From Mesorhizobium sp. B2-7-2 (lineage in GTDB: Bacteria > Pseudomonadota > Alphaproteobacteria > Rhizobiales > Rhizobiaceae): DNA of 64,000 bases. This document shows positions 49,575 through 58,993 of the stretch, in pieces. The translations under genes were made by a program, and so were the position numbers. Under the pieces are notes generated by a model that did no database searches, was not told where the DNA came from, and worked only from the letters and a program-made list of their open reading frames with translations. Location: assembly GCF_006440775.1 (NCBI RefSeq), contig NZ_VFTZ01000003.1, forward strand, positions 248,001-312,000, in the 5' to 3' direction. How positions within the stretch are numbered: position 1 is the stretch's first letter; each line of letters begins with the position of its first letter.

Positions 49575-50522
49575 TCAGTCGGAAAGCGGAGTCGGTTTCG
49601 GCAAGGAGAGTTTCAGATCGCTCCGCCAATCCTCCTGGGCCAGCCATCGATGGAGCGCCGCCACCGCCTTCACGCGCAGATGCCCGCGCGGGACGACGAG
49701 GTAGAAACCCGGCACTTCCTCCGGCTTCATATCGGCAATGGCGTCGCGGCCGATCGGCGCCACCAGCGCGCCGGAGCGGAAATCTTCCTCGGCATCGATC
49801 ACGGAAACCAGGCCGACGCCGATGCCTTGCAGGGTCGCCCGACGCATGGTCGCGGCATCATCGAAGCTGATGCTGCGGTCTCCATCCGTCAGCTCGACTC
49901 CAAGGTGCCGCAGAATATCCGGCCACAGGCGCTTCGACTTGACGGTGTCGAGCAGCGTGAACTTCGTCAGATCGTGCGCCGACTTGATCTTTTCGCCAAT
50001 CGCCGGCGTGCAGCAAATGATCTTCGGATCCGGCACCAAGAGCGTCGTCTCGTAGTCCGGCCAGTTGCCGTAACCCCACTGCACTGTCATATCGATGTCG
50101 TCGCGTCCGAAATCTGGCAGGTCGACCATCGTCGTCAGGCGAAGATCCGCGACCGGCAGGATCTCGCGAAACAGCGAAAGTCGCGGCAGCAGATAATGGG
50201 TGGCGAAGTAGGGGCTCGCATTGAGGTTGATGCGGTCCCGATAATTCGATTTGGTGACGCGGCGAACGCCTTCGGAAAACTCGTCAAAGCCTGCCTTGAC
50301 GTAATGCGACAGAAGGATCGCCGACTCGGTCAATTCGATCGACCGGCCTTTGCGTTCGAAGAGCGTCACCTGAAGCGTGTCTTCGAGAAGCTTGATCTGC
50401 TGCCCGACCGCTTGCGGCGTGACCAGCAATTCGTCGGCTGCCTGCCTAAAACTCTTGTGCTGCGCGACGGCGTGGAAAACGCGCAGCGCATTGAGCGATG
50501 GGAGGCGAAGCTTGCCGGTCAT
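49575..50522 (-). CDS. LysR-family transcriptional regulator (GcvA-like)
   Basis: 315 residues. N-terminal winged helix LPSLNALRVFHAVAQHKSFRQAADELLVTPQAVGQQIKLLE, followed by the substrate-binding-like effector domain (INLNASPYFATHYLLPRL, DIDMTVQWGYGNW). The opening and the DLRL/DxDxxVR-type motifs place it near GcvA and TrpI. It is 88 bp upstream of the binding-protein gene on the same strand, so it is probably the activator of the ABC/hydantoinase operon, either co-transcribed or from its own promoter. Confidence 0.92.
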   Translation of the reverse strand: MTGKLRLPSLNALRVFHAVAQHKSFRQAADELLVTPQAVGQQIKLLEDTLQVTLFERKGRSIELTESAILLSHYVKAGFDEFSEGVRRVTKSNYRDRINLNASPYFATHYLLPRLSLFREILPVADLRLTTMVDLPDFGRDDIDMTVQWGYGNWPDYETTLLVPDPKIICCTPAIGEKIKSAHDLTKFTLLDTVKSKRLWPDILRHLGVELTDGDRSISFDDAATMRRATLQGIGVGLVSVIDAEEDFRSGALVAPIGRDAIADMKPEEVPGFYLVVPRGHLRVKAVAALHRWLAQEDWRSDLKLSLPKPTPLSD

Positions 50523-50603
50523 GGGAATTCCGCCTCCTTTCGTTCGAGACTCCGTCGATCATGCACTGCTGAATGTCAGCCGGGCCGGGCTGATGAAATT
50601 GGT

Positions 50604-51353
50604 TCAGGCGTAGATGTAACCACCTGAGACAATGACGTTTTCGCCGGTCATGTAGGTATTCTTGGGTCCGCCGGTCATGAGTACCCACTCGGCGATTTCC
50701 GTCGGCTCGGCGCCGCGGCCGAGAGGGCTTGCCTTAGCCAGCTCCTCGAGGAAACCGAGCGCCTTTGCCTTCTCCGTGGCCATGCCGGCGGGTGCGACGG
50801 AATTCACCAGGACGCCGTCCTTGGCGACGTGATGGGCAAAGGAGCGCGTCAGGCTGACGACGGCTGCCTTCGTCGCTGCATAATGGGCGTTCTGCGGATG
50901 CGCCTTGAAGGCATCGACCGAGGTGAGGTTCACAATCCGCCCGCGCACATGGTTCTTCGGCTCTTGCGCCTGCATGTGGCGAACCGCGGCCACCATCATG
51001 TGATAGGTGCCCTTGATGTTGATGCCGTTGGAGGCGTCCCAGTCGGCGTCGGTGATTTCGAGCAGCGGACGGCGCGGATAGATGGCGGCGCAATTGATCA
51101 GCGTGTCGATGCGCCCGAGCTTCGAAACGATGGCGTCGAAAGCGGCATGGCACTGCGGGCCGACCTGGATGTCGCAAGTCGCCGCTGCGGTCGGCAGGCT
51201 CTTGGCCTTTGCCGGATCGAGCGCGCTCTGCGCTGCTTCCTGGTTGATGTCGATGATACCGATCTTTGTCGCTCCGGCCTCCACGGCCATGCGGGCGAGA
51301 AGAGCGCCGAGGCCTGCGCCGCCGCCAACGATCAGAACGGAAAGGTCTTTCAT
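50604..51353 (-). CDS. short-chain dehydrogenase/reductase C
   Basis: 249 residues. Cofactor motif VGGGAGLG (variant of TGxxxGIG), NCAAIY (variant of NNAG), catalytic serine in NLTSVDAF and YAATK. It ends [10 protein letters not shown]. Start at 51353 ([12 protein letters not shown]), 10 bp after SDR D. The motif variants are unusual but keep the catalytic residues. Probably a dehydrogenase for a hydroxy acid or sugar-like intermediate. Confidence 0.87.
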   Translation of the reverse strand: MKDLSVLIVGGGAGLGALLARMAVEAGATKIGIIDINQEAAQSALDPAKAKSLPTAAATCDIQVGPQCHAAFDAIVSKLGRIDTLINCAAIYPRRPLLEITDADWDASNGINIKGTYHMMVAAVRHMQAQEPKNHVRGRIVNLTSVDAFKAHPQNAHYAATKAAVVSLTRSFAHHVAKDGVLVNSVAPAGMATEKAKALGFLEELAKASPLGRGAEPTEIAEWVLMTGGPKNTYMTGENVIVSGGYIYA

Positions 51354-51363
51354 CCTGTTTCCC

Positions 51364-52074
51364 TTACTTGGTGCCGCTCGGCGAGGTTGGCCAGGTTGGC
51401 ATGATGTCAAAACGGGTAACGTCGGCCCATGCGGGGAGCGCGAGAACCGCGGTCACCATCTTGGCCACGTCATCCGGCTGCACCACTTTGCTGGCGTACA
51501 TGGCCTCGCGCGCCTTGGCGTCGAGGATGTCTTCATAGAGCTGCGTCTCGACACGACCGGCGACGATCTCGGTGACGCGTATGCCGGACGCAGAGAGGTC
51601 GGCGCGCAGCGCGCCGGCAAAGCCTGAAATCGCCGCCTTAGTGGCCGCGTAGACGGCGATGTTGGAGAATGCCGTGTGGCCGGCGACGGAACCGGTGAAC
51701 AAGATGTGGCCCGACTGCCGCTCGCGCATCTGCGGCACAACGAGGCGGGTGAGCAGGATCGCGGCGCTGAGGTTCACCTCGAGCGTGGTGTCGATGTCGG
51801 CGATGTTCATATCGGCGAAATTGCCGAGCGGCGGCATGATGCCGGCATTGTTGATCAAGACGTCGACAGTGAGATCGGCCAGCACCGCCTCCAGCGCCTC
51901 GCGGTCGGTGACGTCGACGGCGATCGGCACGATGCCCGGACGCTCGGCCTGGAGCTCCTTGAGCGCGGCCTGGCTGCGGCCGACGGCATAGACGTCGTAG
52001 CCGGCGTCGCTCAGCGCAATTGCCATCGCCCGCCCTATGCCGCTCGTCGCTCCTGTTATGAAGGCTGTCGTCAC
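51364..52074 (-). CDS. short-chain dehydrogenase/reductase D
   Basis: 236 residues, classical SDR of the YdfG/serine-dehydrogenase-like group: [18 protein letters not shown], catalytic serine in FTGSVAGH and YAATK. I chose the GTG at 52074 ([12 protein letters not shown]) because the fold begins there and GGGGAAG precedes it. Paired with SDR C. A 279-bp gap (52075-52353) without recognisable signals separates it from the FadR-type gene. Confidence 0.87.
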   Translation of the reverse strand: MTTAFITGATSGIGRAMAIALSDAGYDVYAVGRSQAALKELQAERPGIVPIAVDVTDREALEAVLADLTVDVLINNAGIMPPLGNFADMNIADIDTTLEVNLSAAILLTRLVVPQMRERQSGHILFTGSVAGHTAFSNIAVYAATKAAISGFAGALRADLSASGIRVTEIVAGRVETQLYEDILDAKAREAMYASKVVQPDDVAKMVTAVLALPAWADVTRFDIMPTWPTSPSGTK

Positions 52075-52353
52075 CTGGGCTTCCCCGATTGCTTGGATTT
52101 CAGTTTGCGGCCTGGGCCGATGCCGCGAAACCAAGAAAAGCAGCAAAAAGGAAAGATAAACTTTCGAACGCCTTTCGGCGGCTGGAATATTCCGGCGTGC
52201 CTATGCGGCGACAAACGCTGCTATCCCAAGGAAAACAATGTCCTCAACCCGCGAAGGCGGATTTCCGATCGCCAGCTGAGAAAAAACATGGCTTTCGTAA
52301 ACAACCGGCCGCCTGCGCGGCGACAGAGGCGAGCGACCTCGCAGTCGGCGAAC

Positions 52354-53142
52354 CTACCCGGCGGTCGGCAAAGGCTTTTTCAGTTTGGTGAAAAGCGAGG
52401 CCGCCGCAGCCTTCTGCTCGGCCTCGGTTGCCTCGATGCCCGAGGCTTTGGCAAGCGCGCGCACACGTCCCAAACTGTTCTGCAGATGCTTGCGCATAGC
52501 CTGTCTGGCTTTGCCTCCGTCCTGCCTTTCGATGGCATCGACGATGGCTTTGTGCTCGCTGTGGATGCGCGCGTAGTAGCTGTCCTTGAGGGCAGGCTCG
52601 ACGACATAACCGAGCTGGAATCTCGGCACGATCATCGGCCCGAGATAGGCAAGGAAGCCGTGGATGAATTCGTTGCGCGCCGCCTTGGCGATCGCGAGGT
52701 GGAAGTCGTAATCGTAGTGGATCTGGACCGCGGCGGGATCGGCCTGCTGCGCGTCGATGTCATCCATCATGGCGCGGATGCTGCTTGCTTCCTTGTCGGT
52801 GCGGCGTTCCGCGCAGAGCCCGGCGGATTCCACCTCGACGCTCAGTCTGAGTTCAAGCAAGGCTATGGTTTCCGGCAGGGTCCTGAGCGCCTCCTCCGGG
52901 ATCGAGAAATTGCGCGGGGTCGGCGTCTCGCTGACGAACATGCCGCGGCCCTGCTGCGGCACCACCATGCCTTCGGAGCGCAGTCGCGCCACCGCTTCGC
53001 GCACGACGGTGCGGCTGACATCGTATTCGGCGCAAAGCTCCGCCTCGGTCGGCAGCTGCGCGCCGGGCTGCAACTGACCGGAGCGGATCTTTTCGGCCAA
53101 GCTCTCCGCCACCAGGGTGGAAAGCGGCTTGCGTTTCGTCAT
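52354..53142 (-). CDS. FadR-subfamily GntR transcriptional regulator
   Basis: 262 residues. DNA-binding domain LVAESLAEKIRSGQLQPGAQLPTEAELCAEYDVSRTVVREAVARLRSEGMV; FCD effector domain with the histidines in DFHLAIAKAARN and HKAIVDAIE. ATG at 53142; in-frame codons upstream are intergenic or lie in ridA. It is co-oriented with ridA, SDR E, the shikimate-dehydrogenase-like gene and the hydroxyacid dehydrogenase. The inverted repeat at 56111-56129 in the divergent promoter is its likely operator. Confidence 0.92.
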   Translation of the reverse strand: MTKRKPLSTLVAESLAEKIRSGQLQPGAQLPTEAELCAEYDVSRTVVREAVARLRSEGMVVPQQGRGMFVSETPTPRNFSIPEEALRTLPETIALLELRLSVEVESAGLCAERRTDKEASSIRAMMDDIDAQQADPAAVQIHYDYDFHLAIAKAARNEFIHGFLAYLGPMIVPRFQLGYVVEPALKDSYYARIHSEHKAIVDAIERQDGGKARQAMRKHLQNSLGRVRALAKASGIEATEAEQKAAAASLFTKLKKPLPTAG

Positions 53143-53198
53143 TGAGGTCCTTCCGTTCAAGTTCAGATTCGGGATGATGCCCGAACCGGCAAGACCAT

Positions 53199-53546
53199 TC
53201 AAACCGCGGCTGTCACAATCAGCTCGACCAGCATGCCGGGCTTGGCCATGCGGCCCTCGCCGGAGGAGCGGGCCGGCGCGTGCTCCTTCGGCATCCAGGC
53301 ATCCCAGACCGTGTTGACCTCGTCGAAATCGCGCATGTCGTCCAGCCACATTTGCACGTGAAGGATGCGGGTCTTGTCGGTGCCGGCCGTGGCGAGCAAG
53401 GCATCGATCTTGCCGAGCACCTCGCGCATCTGGTCGGACGCGGATTGACCCGGTTTGGCGACTTGGCCGGTCAGGTAAAGCGTGCCGTTGTGGATGACGC
53501 CGTGATGAACGCGGGTGTCGAAGTCGAAGCGCTGGATGTCGGTCAC
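53199..53546 (-). CDS. ridA: RidA-family enamine/imine deaminase
   Basis: 115 residues, RidA/YjgF fold. It has GTLYLTGQVAKPG, the conserved DMRDFDEVNTVWDAW segment and the arginine-bearing PARSSGEGRMAKPG (canonical PARSxVxVxxLP is altered). RidA proteins hydrolyse reactive 2-aminoacrylate or other imines to 2-oxo acids. Its presence beside FAD/amino-acid enzymes suggests that an imine forms in this pathway. GTG start. Confidence 0.88.
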   Translation of the reverse strand: MTDIQRFDFDTRVHHGVIHNGTLYLTGQVAKPGQSASDQMREVLGKIDALLATAGTDKTRILHVQMWLDDMRDFDEVNTVWDAWMPKEHAPARSSGEGRMAKPGMLVELIVTAAV

Positions 53547-53556
53547 GGGTTCTCTC

Positions 53557-54363
53557 TCAGATAGCCGGCGTCAGCCGGATGGGATTGCCTTGCAGATACT
53601 GCGCGTAGGGCGCCTGGACGAGCCAGCCGGCATCGATGGGCAGGGTCACGCCGGTTATCGAGGCGGCGCGGTCGGAGCACAGGAACAGCGCGGCCTCGGC
53701 AACGTCGCGTGGCTCGACGAAGCGGCGCAGCGCCGTGGTCGCCTGGATGGCTTCGGGGTTGCGCTCGCCCTTGGCGATTTTTGCTTTCAGCCCATCGGAT
53801 AGCGTGTAGCCCGGCGCCACCGCGTTGACCCGAACGCCATGTGGGCCGAGCTCGGCGGCCAGGATCTGGGTGAGGGCCAGAATCGCATGTTTTCCCGGCG
53901 TATAGGCCGGCAGTGACAGCGGCGCGAAAGAGGCAAGCGAGCCGACATTGAGGATCGCGCCGCGCCTGGCGGTCGACATCAGCCGGCCGAACACCTGACA
54001 GCCAAGCAGCGTGCCGCGATAGTTGATGCGCCACATCTGCTCGTCTTCGTCGAGATCCTGGTCGAGCACATGCTTGCCGCTCTGCAGGATGCCTGCGCAG
54101 TTGACCACCACATCGGGTGTGCCGAACGCGCTCACGACTTCATTCGCCAGAGCCTCGACGGAGGAGGGCTCAGCGACATCGGTCTGCACGAACAGGGCAC
54201 GCGGCGCGCCCTCTGCCTCGCTGGCGCCCGCCGCTTCCTTGCCTCGAACGGCATCGCGGCCTGCGACGGCCACCTGATAGCCGTCCGCTGCGAAGCGCAG
54301 CGCAATGGCGCGTCCGATGCCGGACGTGCCGCCGATGACGACCGCTGTCGATGCCTCAGCCAT
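53557..54363 (-). CDS. short-chain dehydrogenase/reductase E
   Basis: 268 residues. TGTSGIG-type motif as IGGTSGIGRAIAL, NCAGIL, catalytic serine in NVGSLASF; the usual YxxxK is YTPGK. The C-terminal tail is longer than usual (APYAQYLQGNPIRLTPAI). Its ATG overlaps the end of the shikimate-dehydrogenase-like gene by eight bases. Likely an alcohol or polyol dehydrogenase. Confidence 0.88.
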   Translation of the reverse strand: MAEASTAVVIGGTSGIGRAIALRFAADGYQVAVAGRDAVRGKEAAGASEAEGAPRALFVQTDVAEPSSVEALANEVVSAFGTPDVVVNCAGILQSGKHVLDQDLDEDEQMWRINYRGTLLGCQVFGRLMSTARRGAILNVGSLASFAPLSLPAYTPGKHAILALTQILAAELGPHGVRVNAVAPGYTLSDGLKAKIAKGERNPEAIQATTALRRFVEPRDVAEAALFLCSDRAASITGVTLPIDAGWLVQAPYAQYLQGNPIRLTPAI

Positions 54364-55168
54364 TGCCGCGATCCTTCCGCTCGATGTCGAAGAATTCGGA
54401 CATGGCCTCGACCTGGAAATCCATCATCGGGCGCCCGGGCTGGATGCGACAGCCGATTTCCTTCGCCGCCTTGAGCAGGGCGGTCTCGGCTGGCTCCATG
54501 ATGATGTCGACCACTGTCATGTTCGGGGTCAGCTTGGTCACGTCCATCGGCAGCGGATCGCTGGCCTTCAGTCCGGAAGGTGTCGCGTTGATCGCCATGT
54601 CCATTCCGGATGGATCGGGCTCTCCGACCTCGATCCGGCAGTTGGGAAAAGCCTTGTTGACCAGCGATGCGAGTTTTTGCGCGCGTTCCCTGTCGATGTC
54701 GGCCAGGCGGATTTCCGCCGCGCCTTCTTCGGCAAGGCAATAAGTCAGCGAGGCGCCCGCGCCGCCGGCGCCGACCTGGAGGATGCGCTTGCCGGCGATC
54801 CGGTGCTCGCCGGCCTTCAGCCCCTCGATGAAGCCGACGCCGTCGAAATTGTCGGCATGCCAGCTGCCATCCGCCTGCCGGCGCACGGAATTCGCGCTCT
54901 GCACGCGTGCGGCGCGATCGTGAGCCGTCGCACATTTGTGAAAAACCGCGACCTTGTATGGCACCGAGATAATCACGCCCCGAATGTTCTCGGCCGCCGT
55001 GATGCCGGCCCAGAAGGTTTCGAAATCCTCCGGACGGCAGCTCAACGGCACCATCAGGCTGTCGAGGCCCTTCTGCTCGAAGATTTGGTTGAACATGCCG
55101 GGACTCTTGGCATGCCCGACTGGATGGGCCAGCATCACGAAGACATCGGCTTTGCCGGTTCCGCGCAT
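54356..55168 (-). CDS. shikimate/quinate dehydrogenase-like protein
   Basis: About 270 residues. The substrate-binding domain has HPVGHAKSPGMFNQIFEQKGL (family SKSPxxHN-like) and ISVPYK with the catalytic lysine; the paired aspartate is in NFDGVGFIEGL. The Rossmann half has VGAGGAGASLTYCLAE, with NATPSGL following. Divergence from AroE motifs suggests a catabolic dehydrogenase (quinate/shikimate or another hydroxy acid) rather than the biosynthetic enzyme. I chose 55168, supported by AAAAGGA. Starts at 55186 or 55198 would overlap the previous gene. Confidence 0.85.
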   Translation of the reverse strand: MRGTGKADVFVMLAHPVGHAKSPGMFNQIFEQKGLDSLMVPLSCRPEDFETFWAGITAAENIRGVIISVPYKVAVFHKCATAHDRAARVQSANSVRRQADGSWHADNFDGVGFIEGLKAGEHRIAGKRILQVGAGGAGASLTYCLAEEGAAEIRLADIDRERAQKLASLVNKAFPNCRIEVGEPDPSGMDMAINATPSGLKASDPLPMDVTKLTPNMTVVDIIMEPAETALLKAAKEIGCRIQPGRPMMDFQVEAMSEFFDIERKDRGNG

Positions 55169-55172
55169 CGGT

Positions 55173-56063
55173 TCATTCCTTTTCATTTGACAGTTCATGA
55201 TTACTCAAGGTCTCGATCGCCCGGACGAGGGACGAGTGGTCGGCCTCGGCACCTCCCGCTCGCGCCGAACAGGCATTCATCAATTGCTGCGCCATCGCCG
55301 TGTTCGGCAGGGAGACGCCAAGCGCATGCGCGCTTTCGAGCGCGAGGCTGAGATCCTTCTGGTGAAGCCCGATGCGAAAGCCTGGCGCGAAGGTGCGGGA
55401 ACTCATGCGCTCACCATGCACTTCGAGCACGCGGGAAGAAGCAAAGCCGCCCATCAGCGCGCTGCGCACCTTCGACGGATCGCAGCCGGCCTTGCTGGCG
55501 AAAACCAGCGCTTCGGCCACGGCCTCGATGTTGAGTGCGACGATGATTTGATTGGAGATCTTGCAGATCTGCCCAGCGCCATTCTGCTCACCGATCAGGG
55601 TGATGTTCTTGCCCAGCCTCTGAAAGATCGGCAGCGCGCGCTCGAACTCGGCGGCCGGTCCGCCGACCATGATGGTGAGGCTCGCCGCCTTGGCACCGAC
55701 CTCGCCGCCCGAGACCGGCGCGTCGAGAAAGCCGCCCCCCGCTCCCCTGATTTTCGCCGCAAATTGGGCGGTGGCGATCGGGCTGATCGAGCTCATGTCG
55801 ATGACCAGCTTGCCGGCGGATATCCCTTGAAGCACGCCGTTCTGGCCAAACAGGACGCGCTCCACGTCAGGCGTGTCGGGCAGCATCGTGATGACGATCT
55901 CCGCAGTCCGCGCCACCTCAGCGGCGGAGGCGACGACCGACGCTTGCAGATCCGCAGGCAGAGGCGAGCGGTTGAGCACCGTGACGACCTCATGCCCCGC
56001 ATCGGCGAGATGCCTTGCCATCGGCGCTCCCATGACGCCCAGTCCGATAAAGCCAATCTTCAT
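55173..56063 (-). CDS. beta-hydroxyacid dehydrogenase (tartronate-semialdehyde reductase/HIBADH family)
   Basis: 296 residues. N-terminal MKIGFIGLGVMGAPMARHL cofactor motif, substrate-binding FLDAPVSGGEVGA and the catalytic lysine region GAGQICKISNQIIVA, with the C-terminal GFRIGLHQKDLSLAL. Close in type to GarR/GlxR and 3-hydroxyisobutyrate dehydrogenase. It could reduce the semialdehyde released by the divergent HpaI-type aldolase. ATG at 56063 after CGGAG. First gene of the minus-strand series. Confidence 0.92.
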   Translation of the reverse strand: MKIGFIGLGVMGAPMARHLADAGHEVVTVLNRSPLPADLQASVVASAAEVARTAEIVITMLPDTPDVERVLFGQNGVLQGISAGKLVIDMSSISPIATAQFAAKIRGAGGGFLDAPVSGGEVGAKAASLTIMVGGPAAEFERALPIFQRLGKNITLIGEQNGAGQICKISNQIIVALNIEAVAEALVFASKAGCDPSKVRSALMGGFASSRVLEVHGERMSSRTFAPGFRIGLHQKDLSLALESAHALGVSLPNTAMAQQLMNACSARAGGAEADHSSLVRAIETLSNHELSNEKE

Positions 56064-56110
56064 TTGCAACTCCGTTGCGGCCAGAGCCATATTGCACGCC
56101 AAGTCGGCCA

Positions 56111-56129
56111 TATGATATAGGACATCATA
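56111..56129. promoter_or_regulatory. inverted-repeat operator between the hydroxyacid dehydrogenase and aldolase genes
   Basis: TATGAT and ATCATA around a 7-bp centre (ATAGGAC), in the 109-bp divergent promoter. Same TATGAT-type half-site as the GntR-linked repeat at 21684-21716. Probably the site of the FadR-type regulator encoded at 52354-53142. Confidence 0.55.
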
Positions 56130-56172
56130 CAAATTTCAATGCACCTTCTTCTCATTGGAGACCGATCGCAAA

Positions 56173-56937
56173 ATGCAGGAGCGTGTCAATTCGCTAAAGG
56201 CTGCCGTACAGGCGGGCAAACCCCACATCGGCATCTGGTGTTCGCTGGCTTCGGCGCTCACCACCGAGGTGGTCGCGGGCTCCGGAGCGGGCTGGCTGCT
56301 GATAGATGGCGAGCATAGCCCGAACGATCTGCGCAGCATCATGGCGCAGCTGCAGGTCGCGGCAGCGTTTCCTTGCGAGGCAGTTGTGCGCCTGCCGTCG
56401 GACGATGCCAACCTCATGAAGCAAGCTTTGGATGTCGGCGCCCGCAGCTTGATGATCCCGAACGTGCGCACGGCGGAGCAGGCGCGTACAATCGTCGCCG
56501 CGATGACCTACGCGCCTGGCGGCTTCCGCGGCTTCTCGGTCGGCCACCGCGCCAACGCGTTCGGCCGCATCGCCGGCTATCACGCCAAGGCGCGCGAGCA
56601 GCAGCTGCTGGCCGTCCAGATCGAGGACGAAACCGGCGTCGCCAATGCGGCCGAGATTGCAGCGGTCGACGGCGTCGATGTTCTCTTTGTCGGCCCCGGC
56701 GATCTCTCCACCAATATGGGCGCGATGGGCAATCCAGGCGCTGCACATGTGCAGGAGGCGATCGCTTCGGTGCGCAAGGCCGCGGCCGCCGCTGGCAAGG
56801 CCAGCGGCATCCTGGCGCCGGTCAAGGCCGACGCCGACCGCTATGTCGCCGACGGCTTCACCATGATTGCGGTGGGCTCGGATCTCGGTTTGCTGGCGCG
56901 GGGCTCGGATGCCCTGATCGCTTCGTTCAGGCAGTAG
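56173..56937 (+). CDS. HpcH/HpaI-family class II aldolase
   Basis: 254 residues, TIM-barrel HpaI type. The metal and active-site segments are WLLIDGEHSPNDL, the LMIPNVRTAEQA arm, VQIEDETGVANAAEIAAV and VLFVGPGDLSTNMG. Such enzymes cleave 4-hydroxy-2-oxo acids to pyruvate plus an aldehyde. ATG at 56173 with GGAG upstream. First gene of the plus-strand unit with the FAD oxidoreductase and etfBA; the aldehyde product could feed the divergent reductase gene. Confidence 0.92.
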   Translation: MQERVNSLKAAVQAGKPHIGIWCSLASALTTEVVAGSGAGWLLIDGEHSPNDLRSIMAQLQVAAAFPCEAVVRLPSDDANLMKQALDVGARSLMIPNVRTAEQARTIVAAMTYAPGGFRGFSVGHRANAFGRIAGYHAKAREQQLLAVQIEDETGVANAAEIAAVDGVDVLFVGPGDLSTNMGAMGNPGAAHVQEAIASVRKAAAAAGKASGILAPVKADADRYVADGFTMIAVGSDLGLLARGSDALIASFRQ

Positions 56938-56945
56938 GAAAAGCC

Positions 56946-58163
56946 ATGGCAATTCCTCCTTACAAGGCGCCTTCCCGGAACGCCTACGACATCGTCATCG
57001 TCGGTGGCGCGGTGATCGGTTCGTCAACGGCCTACTGGCTGAGCCAGGCGCTGGGCAGCGGCGCGTCGATCCTCGTGGTCGAACGCGACTCAAGCTACGA
57101 GTTCTCCTCGACGGCGCTCTCCACCAGCGCAATCCGCCAGCAGTATTCCAACCCGATCAATGTGAAGATCAGCCAGTTCGGCATCGAGATCATCCGCGGG
57201 TTTCAGGAGCGGATGGCGCCGTTCTACACCAATGAGCCCGCGCCTGATCTCGGCTTCAAGGAACATGGATATCTCTACTGCTGCTCGCCCGAGGGCGTGA
57301 ACGCGGCGCGTGAACGGGTCGAGCTGCAGCGCAGCCTCGGCGCCCACACCGTCTTCCTCGAACCGGGCGCGTTGAAGGAACGTTTTCCGTGGCTGAATGT
57401 CGACGACCTCGGCGGCGGTTCTTGGGGTTCGCGCGAAGAGGGCTGGTTCGATTCGATGGGCCTCCTCAACGGCTTCCGCCGCGCGGCGCGCGCGAGCGGC
57501 GTCGAATATATCGACAACGCCGTGACGGATTTGGATGTTTCCGAAGGCCGGGTCGTCTCGGCCCGTCTCTCGACCGGCCAGACGGTTCGTTGCGGAATCC
57601 TAGTCAACGCCGCCGGCCCACGCGCACAGCAGGTCGCAGCCATGGCCGGCCTTTCCATCCCGGTCGCGCCCTACAAGCGCTACAGCTTCGTTTTCGCCAG
57701 CGCCAATCCCATCCCCGGGCGGATGCCCAATGTCATTGACCTTTCCGGGACATTCGTGCGTCCGGAAGGCGAACTTTTTCTCACCGGCAACACGCCGCAG
57801 GGCGACGGGCCGGCCGACTATGACGACTTCGAGATTCATTTTGAAGAGTTCGACGACTACATCTGGCCGGCGCTCTGGCACCGCATTCCAGCGTTCGACG
57901 CGTTGAAATTGCAGACCAGCTGGACCGGCCATTACGAATACAACATGCTCGATCACAACGGTATCGTCGGCTTCCACCCGCAGGTGACCAACTTCATGTT
58001 CGCCAATGGTTTCTCCGGCCATGGCCTGCAGCAGTCGCCTGCCGTCGGCCGGGCAGTCTCGGAGCTGATTGTCCACGGGGCTTTTCAGACGCTCGACCTG
58101 TCGCCGTTCAGCTACGAGCGCATACCGCGCAATGAACCGTTTCTCGAAGAGGCGGTGATTTGA
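56946..58163 (+). CDS. FAD-dependent oxidoreductase (DAO/FOXRED1-like)
   Basis: 405 residues. Rossmann motif [18 protein letters not shown], the FAD-ribose acid VVERD and the C-terminal [26 protein letters not shown] that closes the flavin site. The family includes sarcosine, glycine and L-2-hydroxyglutarate oxidoreductases. With etfBA directly downstream, it is likely a dehydrogenase that hands electrons to that ETF rather than to oxygen. AGGAAAAGCC precedes the ATG. Confidence 0.92.
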   Translation: MAIPPYKAPSRNAYDIVIVGGAVIGSSTAYWLSQALGSGASILVVERDSSYEFSSTALSTSAIRQQYSNPINVKISQFGIEIIRGFQERMAPFYTNEPAPDLGFKEHGYLYCCSPEGVNAARERVELQRSLGAHTVFLEPGALKERFPWLNVDDLGGGSWGSREEGWFDSMGLLNGFRRAARASGVEYIDNAVTDLDVSEGRVVSARLSTGQTVRCGILVNAAGPRAQQVAAMAGLSIPVAPYKRYSFVFASANPIPGRMPNVIDLSGTFVRPEGELFLTGNTPQGDGPADYDDFEIHFEEFDDYIWPALWHRIPAFDALKLQTSWTGHYEYNMLDHNGIVGFHPQVTNFMFANGFSGHGLQQSPAVGRAVSELIVHGAFQTLDLSPFSYERIPRNEPFLEEAVI

Positions 58164-58194
58164 GCCGTGTCAAAACCGAGCCGACCAGCGCTCC

Positions 58195-58222
58195 CAATTT
58201 CATTTTAGGGAAAATGAAATTG
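58195..58222 (+). promoter_or_regulatory. etfB: perfect hairpin enclosing the etfB ribosome site and start codon
   Basis: CAATTTCATTTT (58195-58206), loop AGGG (58207-58210), then the exact complement AAAATGAAATTG (58211-58222). The Shine-Dalgarno AGGG is the loop and the etfB ATG (58214-58216) lies in the right arm. In mRNA this 12-bp stem would hide the start codon, so etfB translation probably depends on ribosomes from the upstream gene, on a factor, or on temperature. Confidence 0.75.
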
Positions 58223-58969
58223 AAGATCCTTGTGCCCGTGAAGCGGGTTGTGGACGCCAACGTCAAGGTCCGGGTGAAGGCCGACGGACTGGGCGTCGAG
58301 CTTGCCAACGTCAAGATGGCGATGAACCCGTTCGACGAGATCGCGGTCGAGGAAGCCATCCGCATCAAGGAAGCCGGCAAGGCTGAAGAAATCATCGTCG
58401 TCTCGATCGGCCCGCTGCAGGCGCAGGAGACGCTGCGCACCGCGCTCGCCATGGGCGCCGACCGCGCCATCCTGGTCAAGACCGACGAGCAGACCGAGCC
58501 GCTGGGTGTCGCCAAGGTGCTGAAGGGCGTGGTCGAGGCGGAGGCGCCCGGCCTCGTCATCCTCGGCAAGCAGGCGATCGACGACGATTCGAACCAGACC
58601 GGCCAGATGCTGGCGGCACTGCTTGGTTGGGCCCAGGGCACCTTCGCGTCCAAGATCGTGCTCGAAGGCGATCAGGCCAAGGTGACGCGCGAGGTCGACG
58701 GCGGCCTGCAGACGGTGGAGTTGAAGATGCCGGCGATCGTCACCGCCGACCTTCGCCTCAACCAGCCGCGCTATGCCTCGCTGCCCAACATCATGAAGGC
58801 CAAGAAGAAGCCGCTCGACGAGAAGAGCCCGGCCGACTACGGCGCCGACGTCAAGCCGCGCCTCAAGGTGATCAAGACCGAGGAGCCAGGCGGCCGCAAG
58901 GCGGGCGTCAAGGTCAAGAGCGTGGCCGAGCTGGTCGAGAAGCTGAAGAACGAAGCCGGCGTGCTTTAA
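58214..58969 (+). CDS. etfB: electron-transfer flavoprotein beta subunit
   Basis: 251 residues, standard length. It begins [14 protein letters not shown], with [18 protein letters not shown] and [22 protein letters not shown], and the C-terminal half has the AMP/recognition-loop region. With EtfA it accepts electrons from flavoprotein dehydrogenases and passes them to ETF-quinone oxidoreductase. Probably the housekeeping ETF, given the canonical sequence; no ETF-QO gene is in the window. Starts 50 bp after the FAD oxidoreductase. Confidence 0.96.
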   Translation: MKLKILVPVKRVVDANVKVRVKADGLGVELANVKMAMNPFDEIAVEEAIRIKEAGKAEEIIVVSIGPLQAQETLRTALAMGADRAILVKTDEQTEPLGVAKVLKGVVEAEAPGLVILGKQAIDDDSNQTGQMLAALLGWAQGTFASKIVLEGDQAKVTREVDGGLQTVELKMPAIVTADLRLNQPRYASLPNIMKAKKKPLDEKSPADYGADVKPRLKVIKTEEPGGRKAGVKVKSVAELVEKLKNEAGVL

Positions 58970-58993
58970 AGCGATCGGGAAAGGACAAAGAAA

